Below are positions 53,081 to 64,000 of a stretch of DNA of 64,000 nucleotides, piece after piece. Source of the DNA: DATKOF01 sp035524795 (GTDB lineage Bacteria > Pseudomonadota > Gammaproteobacteria > Burkholderiales > SG8-41). Location: the NCBI GenBank assembly GCA_035524795.1, contig DATKOF010000012.1, positions 62,001 through 126,000 of the forward strand, written 5' to 3'. The first letter of the stretch is position 1; every line of letters begins with the position of its first letter. Below the pieces are notes generated by a model. That model did no database searches and was not told the origin of the DNA. It saw only the letters and a program-made list of their open reading frames with translations. The position numbers and the translations under genes are program-made.

Positions 53081-54478
53081 GTGGCGCAAGAGAAATCGAT
53101 TGCGGGCGATGCACCATGGTCGGGACGCTTCAGTGAACCGGTTGCCGATGAGGTCAAGCGTTTTACCGCCTCGGTCGGATTCGACCGGCGGCTGGCCGAC
53201 TTTGACATCGAGGCCTCACGCGCACACGCGCGCATGTTGCACGCAACCGGGATTCTGAGTGCTGAAGACCTGACGGCGATCGAACAGGGGCTGACGCAGA
53301 TTCTCGATGAAATCCGCAGCGGTGCTTTCGAGTGGTCACCCGACCGCGAAGACGTACATCTCAATATCGAGCATCGCCTGACCGAACTCGCCGGCGATGC
53401 CGGCAAGCGGCTGCACACCGCGCGCTCGCGCAACGATCAGGTCGCGACCGACGTGCGGCTGTACCTGCGTGCGGCGATCGATAACATACTCAACCTCCTG
53501 AAGAAAACGCAGCGCGCGCTGGTCGAGCTTGCCGAGCAGCACGCCGAAACCGTGATGCCGGGCTTCACCCACCTGCAGGTCGCACAGCCGGTGTCGTTCG
53601 CCCACCATCTGCTCGCGTATTTCGAAATGCTTGCGCGGGATGCGCAGCGGCTCGTCGACTGCCGCAAACGCGTCAACCGGCTGCCGCTCGGCGCGGCGGC
53701 GCTCGCCGGCACCACGTTCCCGATCGACCGCATCATGGTCGCCAAGGAACTCGGGTTCGACGGCGTCTGCGAGAATTCGCTCGACGCGGTGTCCGACCGC
53801 GATTTCGCGATCGAGTTTTGCGCCGACGCGGCGCTGGCAATGATGCACCTGTCGCGCTTCTGCGAAGAGATCATCCTGTGGATGAGCCCGCGCTTCGGCT
53901 TCATCGAGCTTGCCGACCGCTTCTGCACCGGCTCCTCGATCATGCCTCAGAAAAAAAATCCGGACGTCGCGGAACTGATCCGCGGAAAGACCGGCCGCGT
54001 CAACGGCGATCTGGTCGCGCTGCTGACGCTGATGAAAGCGCAGCCGCTCGCCTACAACAAGGACAATCAGGAAGACAAGGAGCCGCTGTTCGACGCGGTC
54101 GATACACTGAGCGCAAGTTTACAGGTGTTCGCCGAAATGCTGGGCGGCATCAAGGTCAATGCGGAGGCAATGCGCAAAGCCGCGCAGGAGGGCTATGCGA
54201 CCGCGACCGACCTGGCCGATTATCTGGTCAGAAAGGGGGTGCCGTTCCGCGCCGCTCACGAAGCCGTCGCACAGGCGGTGCGTTTCGCTGACGGGCGCGG
54301 CTGCGATCTCTCGGCGCTGAACCTTGCCGAGCTGCGACAGTTTTCGCCGCTGATCGAAAACGAGGTGTTCGCCGCGCTGACGCTCGATGGTGCGTTGAAG
54401 GCGCGCAGCCATATCGGCGGCACCGCGCCCGCGCGCGTCAAAGCCGCCGTCGCCAAGGCGAAAAAGTCGCTCAGCTGA
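53081..54478 (+). CDS. argH: Argininosuccinate lyase
   Basis: A 465-residue tetrameric enzyme that splits argininosuccinate into arginine and fumarate. Motifs are [43 protein letters not shown] and the fumarase-superfamily signature [18 protein letters not shown] 53081 is chosen, since AAGG lies 7-8 bases before it and homology begins soon after; the in-frame TTG 53051 would overlap algZ. Confidence 0.96.
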   Translation: MAQEKSIAGDAPWSGRFSEPVADEVKRFTASVGFDRRLADFDIEASRAHARMLHATGILSAEDLTAIEQGLTQILDEIRSGAFEWSPDREDVHLNIEHRLTELAGDAGKRLHTARSRNDQVATDVRLYLRAAIDNILNLLKKTQRALVELAEQHAETVMPGFTHLQVAQPVSFAHHLLAYFEMLARDAQRLVDCRKRVNRLPLGAAALAGTTFPIDRIMVAKELGFDGVCENSLDAVSDRDFAIEFCADAALAMMHLSRFCEEIILWMSPRFGFIELADRFCTGSSIMPQKKNPDVAELIRGKTGRVNGDLVALLTLMKAQPLAYNKDNQEDKEPLFDAVDTLSASLQVFAEMLGGIKVNAEAMRKAAQEGYATATDLADYLVRKGVPFRAAHEAVAQAVRFADGRGCDLSALNLAELRQFSPLIENEVFAALTLDGALKARSHIGGTAPARVKAAVAKAKKSLS

Positions 54479-54490
54479 CTTCCTCCGGCC

Positions 54491-55369
54491 GTGCCGTTGT
54501 GGACTGACATCGCGGGCTCGATCACCCGATCGAGCGGCCAGGCGTTCGCCATCGAAGACCGCCAGGCCATCGGCGGGGGCTGCATCAACACTGCCTACCG
54601 TGTCGGCAACGGCGGTCGCGTTTTTTTCGTCAAGACCAACGCGCCGCAGAATCATGACATGTTCGCCGCCGAGGCCGCCGGACTGCGCGAAATCGCGCAC
54701 AGTGGCACGATGCGCGTACCGCAACCGGTGTGCGACGGCTGCAATGACGAGGCAAGCTGGCTGGTGCTCGAATACATCGAGTTCGGCGGTGGCGGCAATG
54801 GCCGCGCGCTGGGCGAGCGCCTCGCCGCGATGCACCGCGTGACGGCCGCCGGGTTCGGCTGGCAACGCGACAACACGATCGGCGCAACGCCCCAAATCAA
54901 CGCGTGGTGCGACGACTGGCTGGAATTCTGGCGCCGGCACCGTCTGGGCTTCCAGCTCCGGCTCGCCGCTGAGAACGGTGCTCCACGCCGCATGGTGGAG
55001 CGCGGCGAGCGACTGCTCGCCGATTGTGCGCCGCTGCTTGCTGGACGCGAAATTGCGCCATCCCTGCTGCACGGCGATCTATGGGGCGGCAACACGGCAG
55101 TCGATACGCACGGCGATCCGGTGCTGTTCGACCCGGCGGTTTATTACGGAGATCGCGAGGCCGACCTCGCGATGACCGAATTATTCGGCGGCTTCGGCCG
55201 TGATTTTTACGCCGCCTACGACGCCGCGTATCCGCGCGCTCCCGGCTACCCGGCGCGCCGCACCTTCTACAATCTGTATCACGTGCTTAACCATTTCAAT
55301 CTGTTCGGCGGCGGCTACGCGCAACAGGCAGCAGCGATGATCGAAGCATCGCTGGCCGAGCTGCGCTGA
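54491..55369 (+). CDS. Fructosamine kinase family protein
   Basis: A 292-residue aminoglycoside-phosphotransferase-fold kinase. It shows GGGCINTAYRV, the ATP-binding FFVKTN and LVLEYIE, the catalytic loop LLHGDLWGGNTAVD and the metal aspartate DPAVYYGDREADLAM. Bacterial relatives phosphorylate ribulosamines or fructosamines for protein deglycation. It starts at GTG 12 bases after argH and is probably co-transcribed with it. Confidence 0.92.
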   Translation: MPLWTDIAGSITRSSGQAFAIEDRQAIGGGCINTAYRVGNGGRVFFVKTNAPQNHDMFAAEAAGLREIAHSGTMRVPQPVCDGCNDEASWLVLEYIEFGGGGNGRALGERLAAMHRVTAAGFGWQRDNTIGATPQINAWCDDWLEFWRRHRLGFQLRLAAENGAPRRMVERGERLLADCAPLLAGREIAPSLLHGDLWGGNTAVDTHGDPVLFDPAVYYGDREADLAMTELFGGFGRDFYAAYDAAYPRAPGYPARRTFYNLYHVLNHFNLFGGGYAQQAAAMIEASLAELR

Positions 55370-55370
55370 T

Positions 55371-56123
55371 TCAGGCGACGGCGAAAATGTCGCGATAGGC
55401 GGTGTAGACGGAAGCGATGATGACCGGGCCGAGCACGAGGAAACCGAGGAACAGCGGGATCGCTGCGGCAAAACTCAATACGAGCAGAACGATTCCGTAG
55501 ACGAGGAAGGGCACGATATTGTCCCAGCAGGCGCTGAAGCTCTGGCGCGCGGCAGCTACCGGCTTGGCACCGTTCAGCACGATCAGGACGGGCGCGAACC
55601 ACAACGCCATGTAGAGCGGGATGCTGAGTGCGAGCGTGATCAGACTGGCCAGCACGAGACTCAGGCCGAGCTCCATCATACCGGCCAGATCGCCGTGCAT
55701 CATCGCCAGCATGCCGCCGGTGCCGACGATCAACACCGCCGGAATCGCGACCACGATCCAGCCGACGGCCGCAAGCACGCCGAGCACGACGAGGTTGCCG
55801 GTGTAATTGCTGAAGCCCGCAAACAGATGACCGATTTCGAGACTCCCCCCGCTGGCCAGGGAACGGCAGCCAAGCATCAGGCCGCCGAGGAAGATTTCAG
55901 CCAGCACGACACTGGCAAGCGAACCCACCAGAGGAATCCGGCTGACGAGCAGGCAGATTATGACGAACACGATCAGGATCAGAATCCAGATGCCGGGTTG
56001 CTTTTTGAACAACTCGAAACCGTCGACGATCCAGTCCCAGCCGCGGGCGGCAGCCACCGCGCGGACGGTGCTGCCGGCAGAAGATACGGATTTGGCCGGA
56101 CTATTGTTATTATTTTCGCTCAT
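55371..56123 (-). CDS. BPSS1780 family membrane protein
   Basis: A 250-residue inner-membrane protein. After a Ser/Asn-rich N-terminus and the conserved GWDWIVDGFELFKKQPGIWI, about six helices follow (ILILIVFVIICLLV, NLVVLGVLAAVGWIVVAIP, the long VLASLITLALSIPLYMAL and others), with WFAPVLIVLNGAKPVAAARQSFSACWDN before the last two. The family occurs in beta- and gammaproteobacteria and has no known function. Convergent with the fructosamine kinase gene. Confidence 0.8.
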   Translation of the reverse strand: MSENNNNSPAKSVSSAGSTVRAVAAARGWDWIVDGFELFKKQPGIWILILIVFVIICLLVSRIPLVGSLASVVLAEIFLGGLMLGCRSLASGGSLEIGHLFAGFSNYTGNLVVLGVLAAVGWIVVAIPAVLIVGTGGMLAMMHGDLAGMMELGLSLVLASLITLALSIPLYMALWFAPVLIVLNGAKPVAAARQSFSACWDNIVPFLVYGIVLLVLSFAAAIPLFLGFLVLGPVIIASVYTAYRDIFAVA

Positions 56124-56225
56124 CGCAGATTCCCCTGGATGCCCCGATGCGCGTTATGCTACTCCAAGTTACGGCAACCCGAGGCGCACAAACAAAAATA
56201 GCCGCCGTATCGACAAAACGCGCCG

Positions 56226-56534
56226 TTACTCCCCGAGCAGTTTCTGCAGCTCGCCGCTTTCGTACAACTCAACCATGATGTCGGAACCGCCGATGAATTC
56301 GCCGCTGATATAAAGCTGCGGGATCGTCGGCCAGTTCGCGTACTGCTTGACACCCTGCCGGATCGCTTCGTCTTCCAGCACATTGACCGAGAAAAAATCG
56401 CCGACGCCGCACGCGCGCAGAATGCCGACGGCGTTGGCGGAAAATCCGCATTGAGGAAAATCGGGCGAACCCTTCATATAGAGTACGACCCGATTTTTTG
56501 TTACCTGATCTTTTATAACATCCTGAATATCCAT
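56226..56534 (-). CDS. grxD: Monothiol glutaredoxin, Grx4 family
   Basis: A 102-residue CGFS-type glutaredoxin that binds and transfers 2Fe-2S clusters. It starts MDIQDVIKDQVTKNRVVLYMKGSP; the active site is PQCGFSAN, then NWPTIPQLYISGEFIGGSDI. It is the last gene of the hemA-prfA-prmC-grxD run, 36 bases after prmC. Confidence 0.96.
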   Translation of the reverse strand: MDIQDVIKDQVTKNRVVLYMKGSPDFPQCGFSANAVGILRACGVGDFFSVNVLEDEAIRQGVKQYANWPTIPQLYISGEFIGGSDIMVELYESGELQKLLGE

Positions 56535-56570
56535 AATTAACCCCGATACCCGACAAAATCGTTAGGCATT

Positions 56571-57461
56571 TTACGGCGTGCCGGTGCCCGTCCGCAAGCA
56601 CCCGCCGCTGATGCGCTCGATGCCGGCCAGATCGCATCGCGAAAAAACGTCGCGCAGGCCATATTTTCCCAATATTGCGCGGCAACGCTGCGCCTGATCA
56701 TGGCCCTGCTCGAACACCAGCCAGCCGCCACGCGCCAGGTAGCGCGGCGCGGCGGCGGCAATCGTGCAGATGGCTTCGAGGCCGTCATCGCCCGACACCA
56801 ATGCCAGTTGCGGTTCGAAACGCAGCTGCTCCAGGTGCGGATCAGCAGCGGGAACATAAGGGGGGTTGGCTACGATGACATCAAAAAAGCCTCCATTTCC
56901 CAAAGGACCCAGCCAATCTCCGCGCACAAATTCGACATTGACACATTCTTGCGCGCGGGCGTTGGCGCGCGCGACCGCCAGCGCATCTGCGCTGACATCG
57001 GTCGCGGTGACACGTGCCAGCGGGCGCTCGGCCGCGATGCTGACCGCGATACAGCCGCTGCCCGTGCCGAGATCGAGGACACGGCACGGCCGATTTTCCG
57101 GAATTTTTTCGAGCGCGAATTCCACCAGTAGCTCGGTTTCCGGGCGCGGAACCAGTACCGCCGGAGAAACTTCGAATTCGCGTCCGAAAAATTCACATCT
57201 GCCTGTCAGATAAGCGACCGGTACGCCGGTCGATCGTTGCCCAATAAGCCGCTCAAACTGCCGCTGCTCGGCAGTTGTCAATAAATATCCATGATGGGCG
57301 ATCAGCCATGCGTCGTCCACGCCGAGCACATGCCGCAGCAGGACGCGCGCATCGATTGGGTCGAACCGGCAGTGGGCGGCAGTCAGCGCATCGGCCACCG
57401 TGATCGGGCGGTCAGCGGAAAGCAGCAAACCAACCGGGGATGCACTCGCACCGGACATCAT
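56571..57461 (-). CDS. prmC: Peptide chain release factor N5-glutamine methyltransferase
   Basis: A 296-residue SAM enzyme that methylates the glutamine of the GGQ motif in release factors. It has an N-terminal helical RF-binding domain, [31 protein letters not shown] and the catalytic VANPPYV. It directly follows its substrate gene prfA with a four-base overlap (ATGA), the classic arrangement. Confidence 0.96.
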   Translation of the reverse strand: MMSGASASPVGLLLSADRPITVADALTAAHCRFDPIDARVLLRHVLGVDDAWLIAHHGYLLTTAEQRQFERLIGQRSTGVPVAYLTGRCEFFGREFEVSPAVLVPRPETELLVEFALEKIPENRPCRVLDLGTGSGCIAVSIAAERPLARVTATDVSADALAVARANARAQECVNVEFVRGDWLGPLGNGGFFDVIVANPPYVPAADPHLEQLRFEPQLALVSGDDGLEAICTIAAAAPRYLARGGWLVFEQGHDQAQRCRAILGKYGLRDVFSRCDLAGIERISGGCLRTGTGTP

Positions 57462-58549
57462 GCAGCCTGTGTTTCCTCGGCGAGCTGAGCCAGTTGCTCG
57501 GCCTGGTGCTCGGCGGCCAGCGCCGATATCAACTCACCGAGATCGCCGTCCATGATGCCCGCGATCTTGTACAGCGTGAGTCCGATGCGGTGATCGGTCA
57601 CGCGTCCCTGCGGAAAGTTGTAGGTGCGGATGCGTTCCGAGCGATCGCCGCTGCCGATCAGCGATTTCCGTGTTGCCGCCAGCTTCGCCTGCTGTTCACG
57701 CACCTGTTTGTCCTTGAGGCGCGCCGCCAGCACTGCCAGCGCACGCGCCTTGTTCTTGTGTTGTGAACGATCATCCTGACATTCAACCACCAGTCCCGTC
57801 GGCAGATGCGTAACGCGAATCGCCGAGTCGGTTTTGTTGACGTGCTGACCGCCGGCGCCCGAGGCGCGAAAGGTGTCAATCCGCAGTTCGGCCGGATTGA
57901 GCACGACGTCGCCGACTTCGTCCGCCTCGGGCAGCACTGCGACCGTGCACGCCGAGGTATGGATGCGGCCCTGTGTCTCGGTCGCCGGCACGCGCTGTAC
58001 CCGGTGCCCGCCGGATTCGAACTTGAGTTTCGAATACGCGCCGCGTCCGCTGACTTTGGCGATAATTTCCTTATAGCCGCCGAGTTCGCTCGGGCTCTGC
58101 GAAATCACCTCGACCTGCAAGCCATTGCGTTCGGCAAAACGCGAGTACATGCGGAACAGGTCGGCGGCGAACAACGCCGATTCGTCGCCGCCGGCGCCAG
58201 CGCGGATTTCAAGAAAAATATTGCGCTCGTCATTCGGATCCTTCGGCAGCAACTGCTTCTGGATCTCGGCCTCCAGCTGCGTCATGCGTCCCCGCGCGTC
58301 GCGAATTTCGGTTTCCGCGAACTCGCGCAACGCCGGATCAGCCGCCATTTCCTCGGCCGCGGCAACGTCCCTTTCGCCGCGCTGCCACGAACGATAGAGT
58401 TCGACGACCGGCGCTATTTCGGCGTGTTCACGCGCAAGTTTTCGATAGGTATCGAGATTGGCGGTCGCCCCTTCGGAACTTAAAAGGCGGTCGAGGTCTT
58501 CAAGCCGGAGCGTAAGCTGGGCGAGCTTGGCGGCGATGCTCTGCTTCAT
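57458..58549 (-). CDS. prfA: Peptide chain release factor 1
   Basis: A 363-residue class I release factor for UAA and UAG. The GGQ loop [19 protein letters not shown] (near 230) triggers hydrolysis. The codon-reading tripeptide PAT, in [17 protein letters not shown], marks RF1 rather than RF2 (SPF). It overlaps hemA by four bases and prmC by four bases. Confidence 0.97.
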   Translation of the reverse strand: MKQSIAAKLAQLTLRLEDLDRLLSSEGATANLDTYRKLAREHAEIAPVVELYRSWQRGERDVAAAEEMAADPALREFAETEIRDARGRMTQLEAEIQKQLLPKDPNDERNIFLEIRAGAGGDESALFAADLFRMYSRFAERNGLQVEVISQSPSELGGYKEIIAKVSGRGAYSKLKFESGGHRVQRVPATETQGRIHTSACTVAVLPEADEVGDVVLNPAELRIDTFRASGAGGQHVNKTDSAIRVTHLPTGLVVECQDDRSQHKNKARALAVLAARLKDKQVREQQAKLAATRKSLIGSGDRSERIRTYNFPQGRVTDHRIGLTLYKIAGIMDGDLGELISALAAEHQAEQLAQLAEETQAA

Positions 58550-59799
58550 TCCAGGGACTGCAGTCGGTACAGTCGCCGCAGCAATGCCACCACCTGTTCG
58601 CGGTCGGTGTTGCTGATATGGTTCAGCGCGTGGGTCGGCGCGTGCAGAAATTTATTGGTCAGGCCGTGACTCAGCTGCTCAAGCACCTGCTGCGGATCGT
58701 CGCCGCGCGTCAATCGCCGAACCGCGCGTTCGACTTCGCGCCGCCGGGCGCGCTCAGCGTCATCGCGCAATGCGCGTATCATCGGCACCAGTTCGCGGTT
58801 TTCAATCCATTGCATGAAATCATCGACTTCGGTTTCGATAATCGCCTCGGCCTGCACTACTGCGGATTCGCGTATGTCGAGTCCTTCGCGTGCGATCTTG
58901 CCAAGGTCGTCGACGGTATAAAGAAACACGTCGTCAAGCTCCGCGGCTTCCACTTCCACGTCACGCGGCACCGCCAGATCGATAATCAGGATCGGGCGGT
59001 GCTTGCGCGCCCTGAGCGCGCTTTCGACCAGGCCTTTACCGATGATCGGCAGCGGACTCGCGGTGCAGGTAACGATGATGTCATGTACCGCCAGTTGAGA
59101 TCCGAGATCATTCAGGGTGATGACGTGACCGCGAAAACGATCCGCGAGATGCTGCGCGCGCTCCAGCGTGCGATTGGCAAACGTCATGTGATGGGGGTGC
59201 TGAGCGGCGAAATGGGTCGAGGCAAGCTCGATCATTTCGCCGGCGCCGATGAACAAAATGCACTGCTCCGCGATACTCGGATAGATGCGTTCGGCGAGGC
59301 GTACGGCGGCGGCGGCCATCGACACCGTGCTGGCACCGATATCGGTTTCGGAGCGCACCGTTTTGGCGACGGAGAATGTGCGCTGGAACAGCTTGTTGAG
59401 CAACACGCCCAGCGTCCCCGCCGATTCGGCCGTGCGCACCGCGTCCTTGAACTGGCCCAGGATCTGCGGCTCTCCGAGCACCATTGAATCAAGCCCGCTG
59501 GCAACACGGAACGCGTGCTTGACCGCCTGCTCCTGCGGCAATTCATAGAGATGCGGCGCGATATGTTGCGCCTTGAGCTGGTGGTAATTGGAAAGCCAGT
59601 GCACTGCGGATGCCGGCTCATCGGTATGGCAGTACACCTCGGTGCGGTTGCAGGTTGAGATGATGGCCGCCTCCTGCACTGGACGGCGGTCCACCAGATC
59701 GCGCAACGCCTGGACAAGATTTTCGGCATGGAAAACCACCTGTTCGCGCAGCGCCAGCGGCGCCGTCCGGTGGTTGATGCCGAATGCGAATAACCTCAT
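58546..59799 (-). CDS. hemA: Glutamyl-tRNA reductase
   Basis: A 417-residue NADPH enzyme that converts Glu-tRNA to glutamate-1-semialdehyde, the first committed step of haem synthesis. It shows [16 protein letters not shown], the catalytic cysteine in [31 protein letters not shown], the NADP motif [12 protein letters not shown] and the C-terminal dimerisation helices. It leads hemA-prfA-prmC-grxD. Confidence 0.96.
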   Translation of the reverse strand: MRLFAFGINHRTAPLALREQVVFHAENLVQALRDLVDRRPVQEAAIISTCNRTEVYCHTDEPASAVHWLSNYHQLKAQHIAPHLYELPQEQAVKHAFRVASGLDSMVLGEPQILGQFKDAVRTAESAGTLGVLLNKLFQRTFSVAKTVRSETDIGASTVSMAAAAVRLAERIYPSIAEQCILFIGAGEMIELASTHFAAQHPHHMTFANRTLERAQHLADRFRGHVITLNDLGSQLAVHDIIVTCTASPLPIIGKGLVESALRARKHRPILIIDLAVPRDVEVEAAELDDVFLYTVDDLGKIAREGLDIRESAVVQAEAIIETEVDDFMQWIENRELVPMIRALRDDAERARRREVERAVRRLTRGDDPQQVLEQLSHGLTNKFLHAPTHALNHISNTDREQVVALLRRLYRLQSLE

Positions 59800-59827
59800 A
59801 AATTCTTGACCTTAAAAACGGTGCGGT

Positions 59828-59856
59828 ATCTTACTCCTGTGGTTGCCCACCGACAA
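59828..59856 (-). promoter_or_regulatory. Candidate promoter of hemA operon
   Basis: TTGTCG (59851-59856) and TAAGAT (59828-59833) on the minus strand have a 17-base spacer and lie about 30 bases before the hemA ATG. Confidence 0.5.
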
Positions 59857-60008
59857 TACGAGCGCCAGTGGGTATCGGCGCCCGCCCCGGGACACGGCCG
59901 CGCGAACTTTTCCGTATTTCGTCTATCTCATGGAAGGGCTTGAGCGCCCGACAGTCATTGATTTACAGTTGCTCCTGCACCTCAATCAACCTGAACGGAG
60001 ATATCCGG

Positions 60009-60137
60009 ATGAAACGCTGTGCCACATTGATCGCCCTGATGTTTACCCTGATTTCGGTTTCCGCGCTGGCTTGCGACGGTTCGGGAGATAAAATGAAAAG
60101 CGACGGCAAATCCGGCTCGCAAGAGAAGAAAACCTGA
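60009..60137 (+). CDS. Tiny secreted peptide
   Basis: A 42-residue product: signal-like N-terminus MKRCATLIALMFTLISVSALA, then CDGSGDKMKSDGKSGS and a basic end. ACGGAG lies 8 bases before the ATG, an ideal ribosome binding site, which is why I accept this short gene. The cysteine after ALA could be the first residue of a lipoprotein, but the lipobox is poor. Function unknown. It stands alone between hemA (divergent) and tRNA-Phe. Confidence 0.5.
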   Translation: MKRCATLIALMFTLISVSALACDGSGDKMKSDGKSGSQEKKT

Positions 60138-60161
60138 TCAGCGTTTTTCATTTCGCGGGAA

Positions 60162-60237
<76 letters not shown>

Positions 60238-60317
60238 GCACGGAGCCGTTCACGAATGCGAACGGTGCAATAAAAGGGCGCTATTTAAACTCGTATCCCC
60301 AAGTGCGTCAAGGCGAA

Positions 60318-60346
60318 TAAAAAGCCCCGCTTCGCGGGGCTTTTTA
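60318..60346. terminator. Bidirectional intrinsic terminator after groEL
   Basis: AAAAAGCCCCGC, loop TTC and GCGGGGCTTTTT form a GC-rich stem with A/T-tracts on both sides. It ends groESL on the minus strand, about 43 bases after groEL, and would also work on the plus strand. Confidence 0.9.
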
Positions 60347-60388
60347 TTGCAACGAACAACGCGAAAACGCGCAAAAGCGGCCTTACAC

Positions 60389-62342
<1,954 letters not shown>

Positions 62343-62386
62343 GGTTACCTCTCCTTTTGATCAATCTGACATAACAGCCAAAACAC

Positions 62387-62413
62387 TTGGCACTCTTTGA
62401 TACTGATTGCCAA
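62387..62413. promoter_or_regulatory. CIRCE element (HrcA operator) of groESL
   Basis: On the plus strand TTGGCACTC, nine bases and GATTGCCAA match the CIRCE consensus TTAGCACTC-N9-GAGTGCTAA at 15 of 18 positions when read on the coding strand. It lies between the -10 hexamer and the groES start, where HrcA binding would block transcription. Confidence 0.75.
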
Positions 62414-62441
62414 TAATAGTAGACAATATGAATTATTTCAA
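62413..62441 (-). promoter_or_regulatory. Sigma70-like promoter of groESL
   Basis: TTGAAA (62436-62441), a 17-base spacer and TATTAT (62413-62418) on the minus strand. The CIRCE element starts at the edge of the -10 hexamer. No sigma32 -10 (CCCCAT type) was found. Confidence 0.7.
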
Positions 62442-62675
62442 TATCATGCAATGAAAATTCATAAGTGAGTGTGCGCTCGCATTTAAAAATGTGTCGGCGG
62501 ATAAATAAGTTAGGGCGGATGCCTGAGCCTTCAAATAATTGGCAATGTCCGGCTTGTCAGCACGGCGGCGGAGAACGCGATCCGGAAAGATCCGGACGTT
62601 GGGTGAGCCTAATAAATGCGGAGTGCTACACTTGAGCGACCCACCTATGCGACCCCGCCGCCGATAAGCAAAAGT
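62442..62675. other. Intergenic region between groESL promoter and bioA
   Basis: This region of 234 bases lies between divergent groES and bioA. It holds a short tandem GATCCGGAAAGATCCGG near 62579-62595 and no gene I can support. I could not identify a convincing bioA promoter or a BirA-type operator by eye. Confidence 0.4.
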
Positions 62676-64000
62676 ATGGACTCCAGCAATGCCTCGCTGC
62701 TGATGCGTAGCGTCAATGCAGTGTGGCACCCCTGCACCCAGATGAAGCAGCATGAAACGCTGCCTTTGGTGCCGATCGCGCGCGGCGAAGGGGTGTGGTT
62801 GTACGACTTTGACGGGCGCAGCTACATCGATGCGATCAGCTCATGGTGGGTAAACCTGTTCGGACACTGCAACCCGCGTATCAACGCCGCACTGAACTCC
62901 CAGCTCGGAACGCTCGAGCACGCGATGCTCGCAGGCTTTACTCATGTGCCCGTGATCGAATTATCCGAACGCCTGAGCGCATTGACCGGGAGCCGGCTTG
63001 GCCACTGTTTCTACGCCAGCGACGGTGCATCTGCAGTCGAAATCGCGCTCAAAATGAGTTTCCATTTTTGGCGCAACAGCGGTCAGCCGCAAAAAAGCGG
63101 CTTCGTGAGCCTTGCCCACAGCTATCATGGTGAAACTCTGGGTGCGCTGGCGGTCACCGATGTATCGTTGTTCAAAGACGCGTACGCGCCGCTGCTGATG
63201 CGCAGCACTCAGGTGGTAAATCCCGACTGGCGAAACGCCGAACCGGGCGAATCGCCGCGTGCTTACGCCGAGCGTTGCGCGGCGGCGCTCGAAAATCATC
63301 TTCAGCGGCATCATGCCGAAACCGCGGCATTGATCATCGAACCGCTGGTACAGGGTGCAACCGGCATGGCAATGTATGATGCCGAATACCTGCGCCGCGC
63401 GCGCAAGCTGTGCGACCAGTATCAAGTACATTTGATCGCTGATGAAGTCATGACCGGCTGCGGCCGCACCGGCACCTTCTTCGCGCACGAGCAGGCCGCC
63501 ATCACGCCCGATTTTCTGTGCCTGTCCAAGGGAATCACCGGCGGCTACTTGCCGTTGTCAACAGTAATGACCACCGACGCCGTCTACGCCGCGTTTTACG
63601 ACGATGACGTCGCGCGGGGATTCCTCCACTCGCACTCCTACACCGGCAATGCGCTGGCGTGTTGCGCCGCGCTTGCGACACTGGATATATTCATGGAGGA
63701 TGATGCACTCGAATCCAACCGCGTCAAGGCCGCGTTGATCGATCGTTTGCTCGCGCCACTCGCACGGCTTCCGCGGATCAACAATCTGCGCAACTGCGGC
63801 ATGATCTGGGCTTTCGATGTTGAAACGCCGGAGCGGGAATTCAGCCGCCGGTTCTATGTGGCGGCACTTGAACGGGGACTGTTGTTGCGCCCTATCGGCA
63901 ATACCGTCTACCTGATGCCGCCTTACGTAATTGCCGAAGACGAAATAAATCTGCTTGTCGGGCGTGTGCTCGCTCTGGCGGAACAATTTGCCACAGACGC
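62676..64000 (+). CDS. bioA: Adenosylmethionine-8-amino-7-oxononanoate aminotransferase, 3' end missing
   Basis: The first 441 codons of a class III aminotransferase that makes 7,8-diaminopelargonate for biotin synthesis with SAM as amino donor. Motifs are WHPCTQMKQHE, DAISSWWVNLFGHCNP, FYASDGASAVEIALKMS, HSYHGETLGALAVTD, ADEVMTGCGRTGTFFA and the PLP lysine in CLSKGITGG. The BioA-specific WWVN and the early CTQM set it apart from other class III enzymes. The frame is still open at the window end, close to full family length. It would complement the biotin-dependent accB/accC. Confidence 0.95.
   Translation, partial: MDSSNASLLMRSVNAVWHPCTQMKQHETLPLVPIARGEGVWLYDFDGRSYIDAISSWWVNLFGHCNPRINAALNSQLGTLEHAMLAGFTHVPVIELSERLSALTGSRLGHCFYASDGASAVEIALKMSFHFWRNSGQPQKSGFVSLAHSYHGETLGALAVTDVSLFKDAYAPLLMRSTQVVNPDWRNAEPGESPRAYAERCAAALENHLQRHHAETAALIIEPLVQGATGMAMYDAEYLRRARKLCDQYQVHLIADEVMTGCGRTGTFFAHEQAAITPDFLCLSKGITGGYLPLSTVMTTDAVYAAFYDDDVARGFLHSHSYTGNALACCAALATLDIFMEDDALESNRVKAALIDRLLAPLARLPRINNLRNCGMIWAFDVETPEREFSRRFYVAALERGLLLRPIGNTVYLMPPYVIAEDEINLLVGRVLALAEQFATD

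Noticed and set aside
62433..62753. A 106-codon minus-strand frame between groES and bioA
   Set aside because: It overlaps the groESL promoter and the bioA start, shows no domain and has poor coding character.

Overview
The window is a contiguous piece of a high-GC betaproteobacterial chromosome. Family content and gene order support this: pilT/pilU beside yggS-proC-yggT-yggU, the nadD-rsfS-rlmH-maf-rng block, argH-algZ-algR-hemC-hemD, a class I PHA synthase with a MerR-type regulator, and the hemA-prfA-prmC-grxD block. A two-subunit glycine decarboxylase (gcvPA/gcvPB) fits a Nitrosomonadales- or Rhodocyclales-like lineage, but the genus cannot be fixed from sequence alone. Nearly all of the window is core metabolism and housekeeping. 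I see no prophage, transposase, CRISPR array or secretion island.

Layout. 1-4675: end of a sodium:solute symporter, a VanZ-like protein, a run of small genes (2Fe-2S ferredoxin-like protein, alpha/beta hydrolase, HemJ-like protein), an RlmL-type rRNA methyltransferase and PsiE. 4676-6360: an AT-richer insert with a VOC protein and an EAL protein, each bordered by copies of a short hairpin repeat. 6361-13062: pilU and pilT, then divergently yggS-proC-yggT-yggU and a dynamin-like protein whose GTPase motifs are degenerate. 13094-19895: two-domain PPK2, MscS channel with cyclic-nucleotide domain, rng-maf-rlmH-rsfS-nadD. 19900-26736: aceF-aceE, phaC and its divergent MerR-family regulator with operator-like palindromes, and a small secreted protein. 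26803-33661: tRNA-Arg, apaH, an ornithine-lipid acyltransferase pair (olsB-olsA-like), a lipoprotein, a PfkB kinase, a GT4 glycosyltransferase, mscL, an AT-rich orphan and dgkA. 33782-39089: glycine cleavage operon gcvT-gcvH-gcvPA-tpx-gcvPB behind a tandem glycine riboswitch with its own promoter and terminator. 39100-45300: DUF3426 protein, prmA, accC-accB-aroQ, dsbD. 45304-56534: cutA and an epimerase, a ferredoxin reductase, a CDF transporter, hemC-hemD, an algZ-algR two-component system with a secreted protein, argH, a fructosamine-kinase-like protein, a membrane protein and grxD. 56571-64000: prmC-prfA-hemA, a tiny secreted peptide, tRNA-Phe, groEL-groES under a sigma70-like promoter with a CIRCE element, and bioA running off the end.

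Themes. Haem synthesis recurs (hemJ-like, hemC, hemD, hemA). Phosphorus and storage physiology recurs (PPK2, PhaC, PsiE, ornithine lipid enzymes). The points that deserve most attention are the pseudo-GTPase dynamin-like protein, the VOC/EAL insert with its hairpin repeats, the methyltransferase that appears to start at CTG, the large inverted repeat between gcvH and gcvPA, the paired operator palindromes around the phaC regulator, and a possible leader peptide overlapping aroQ. I did not find a clear, wholly new multi-gene system.
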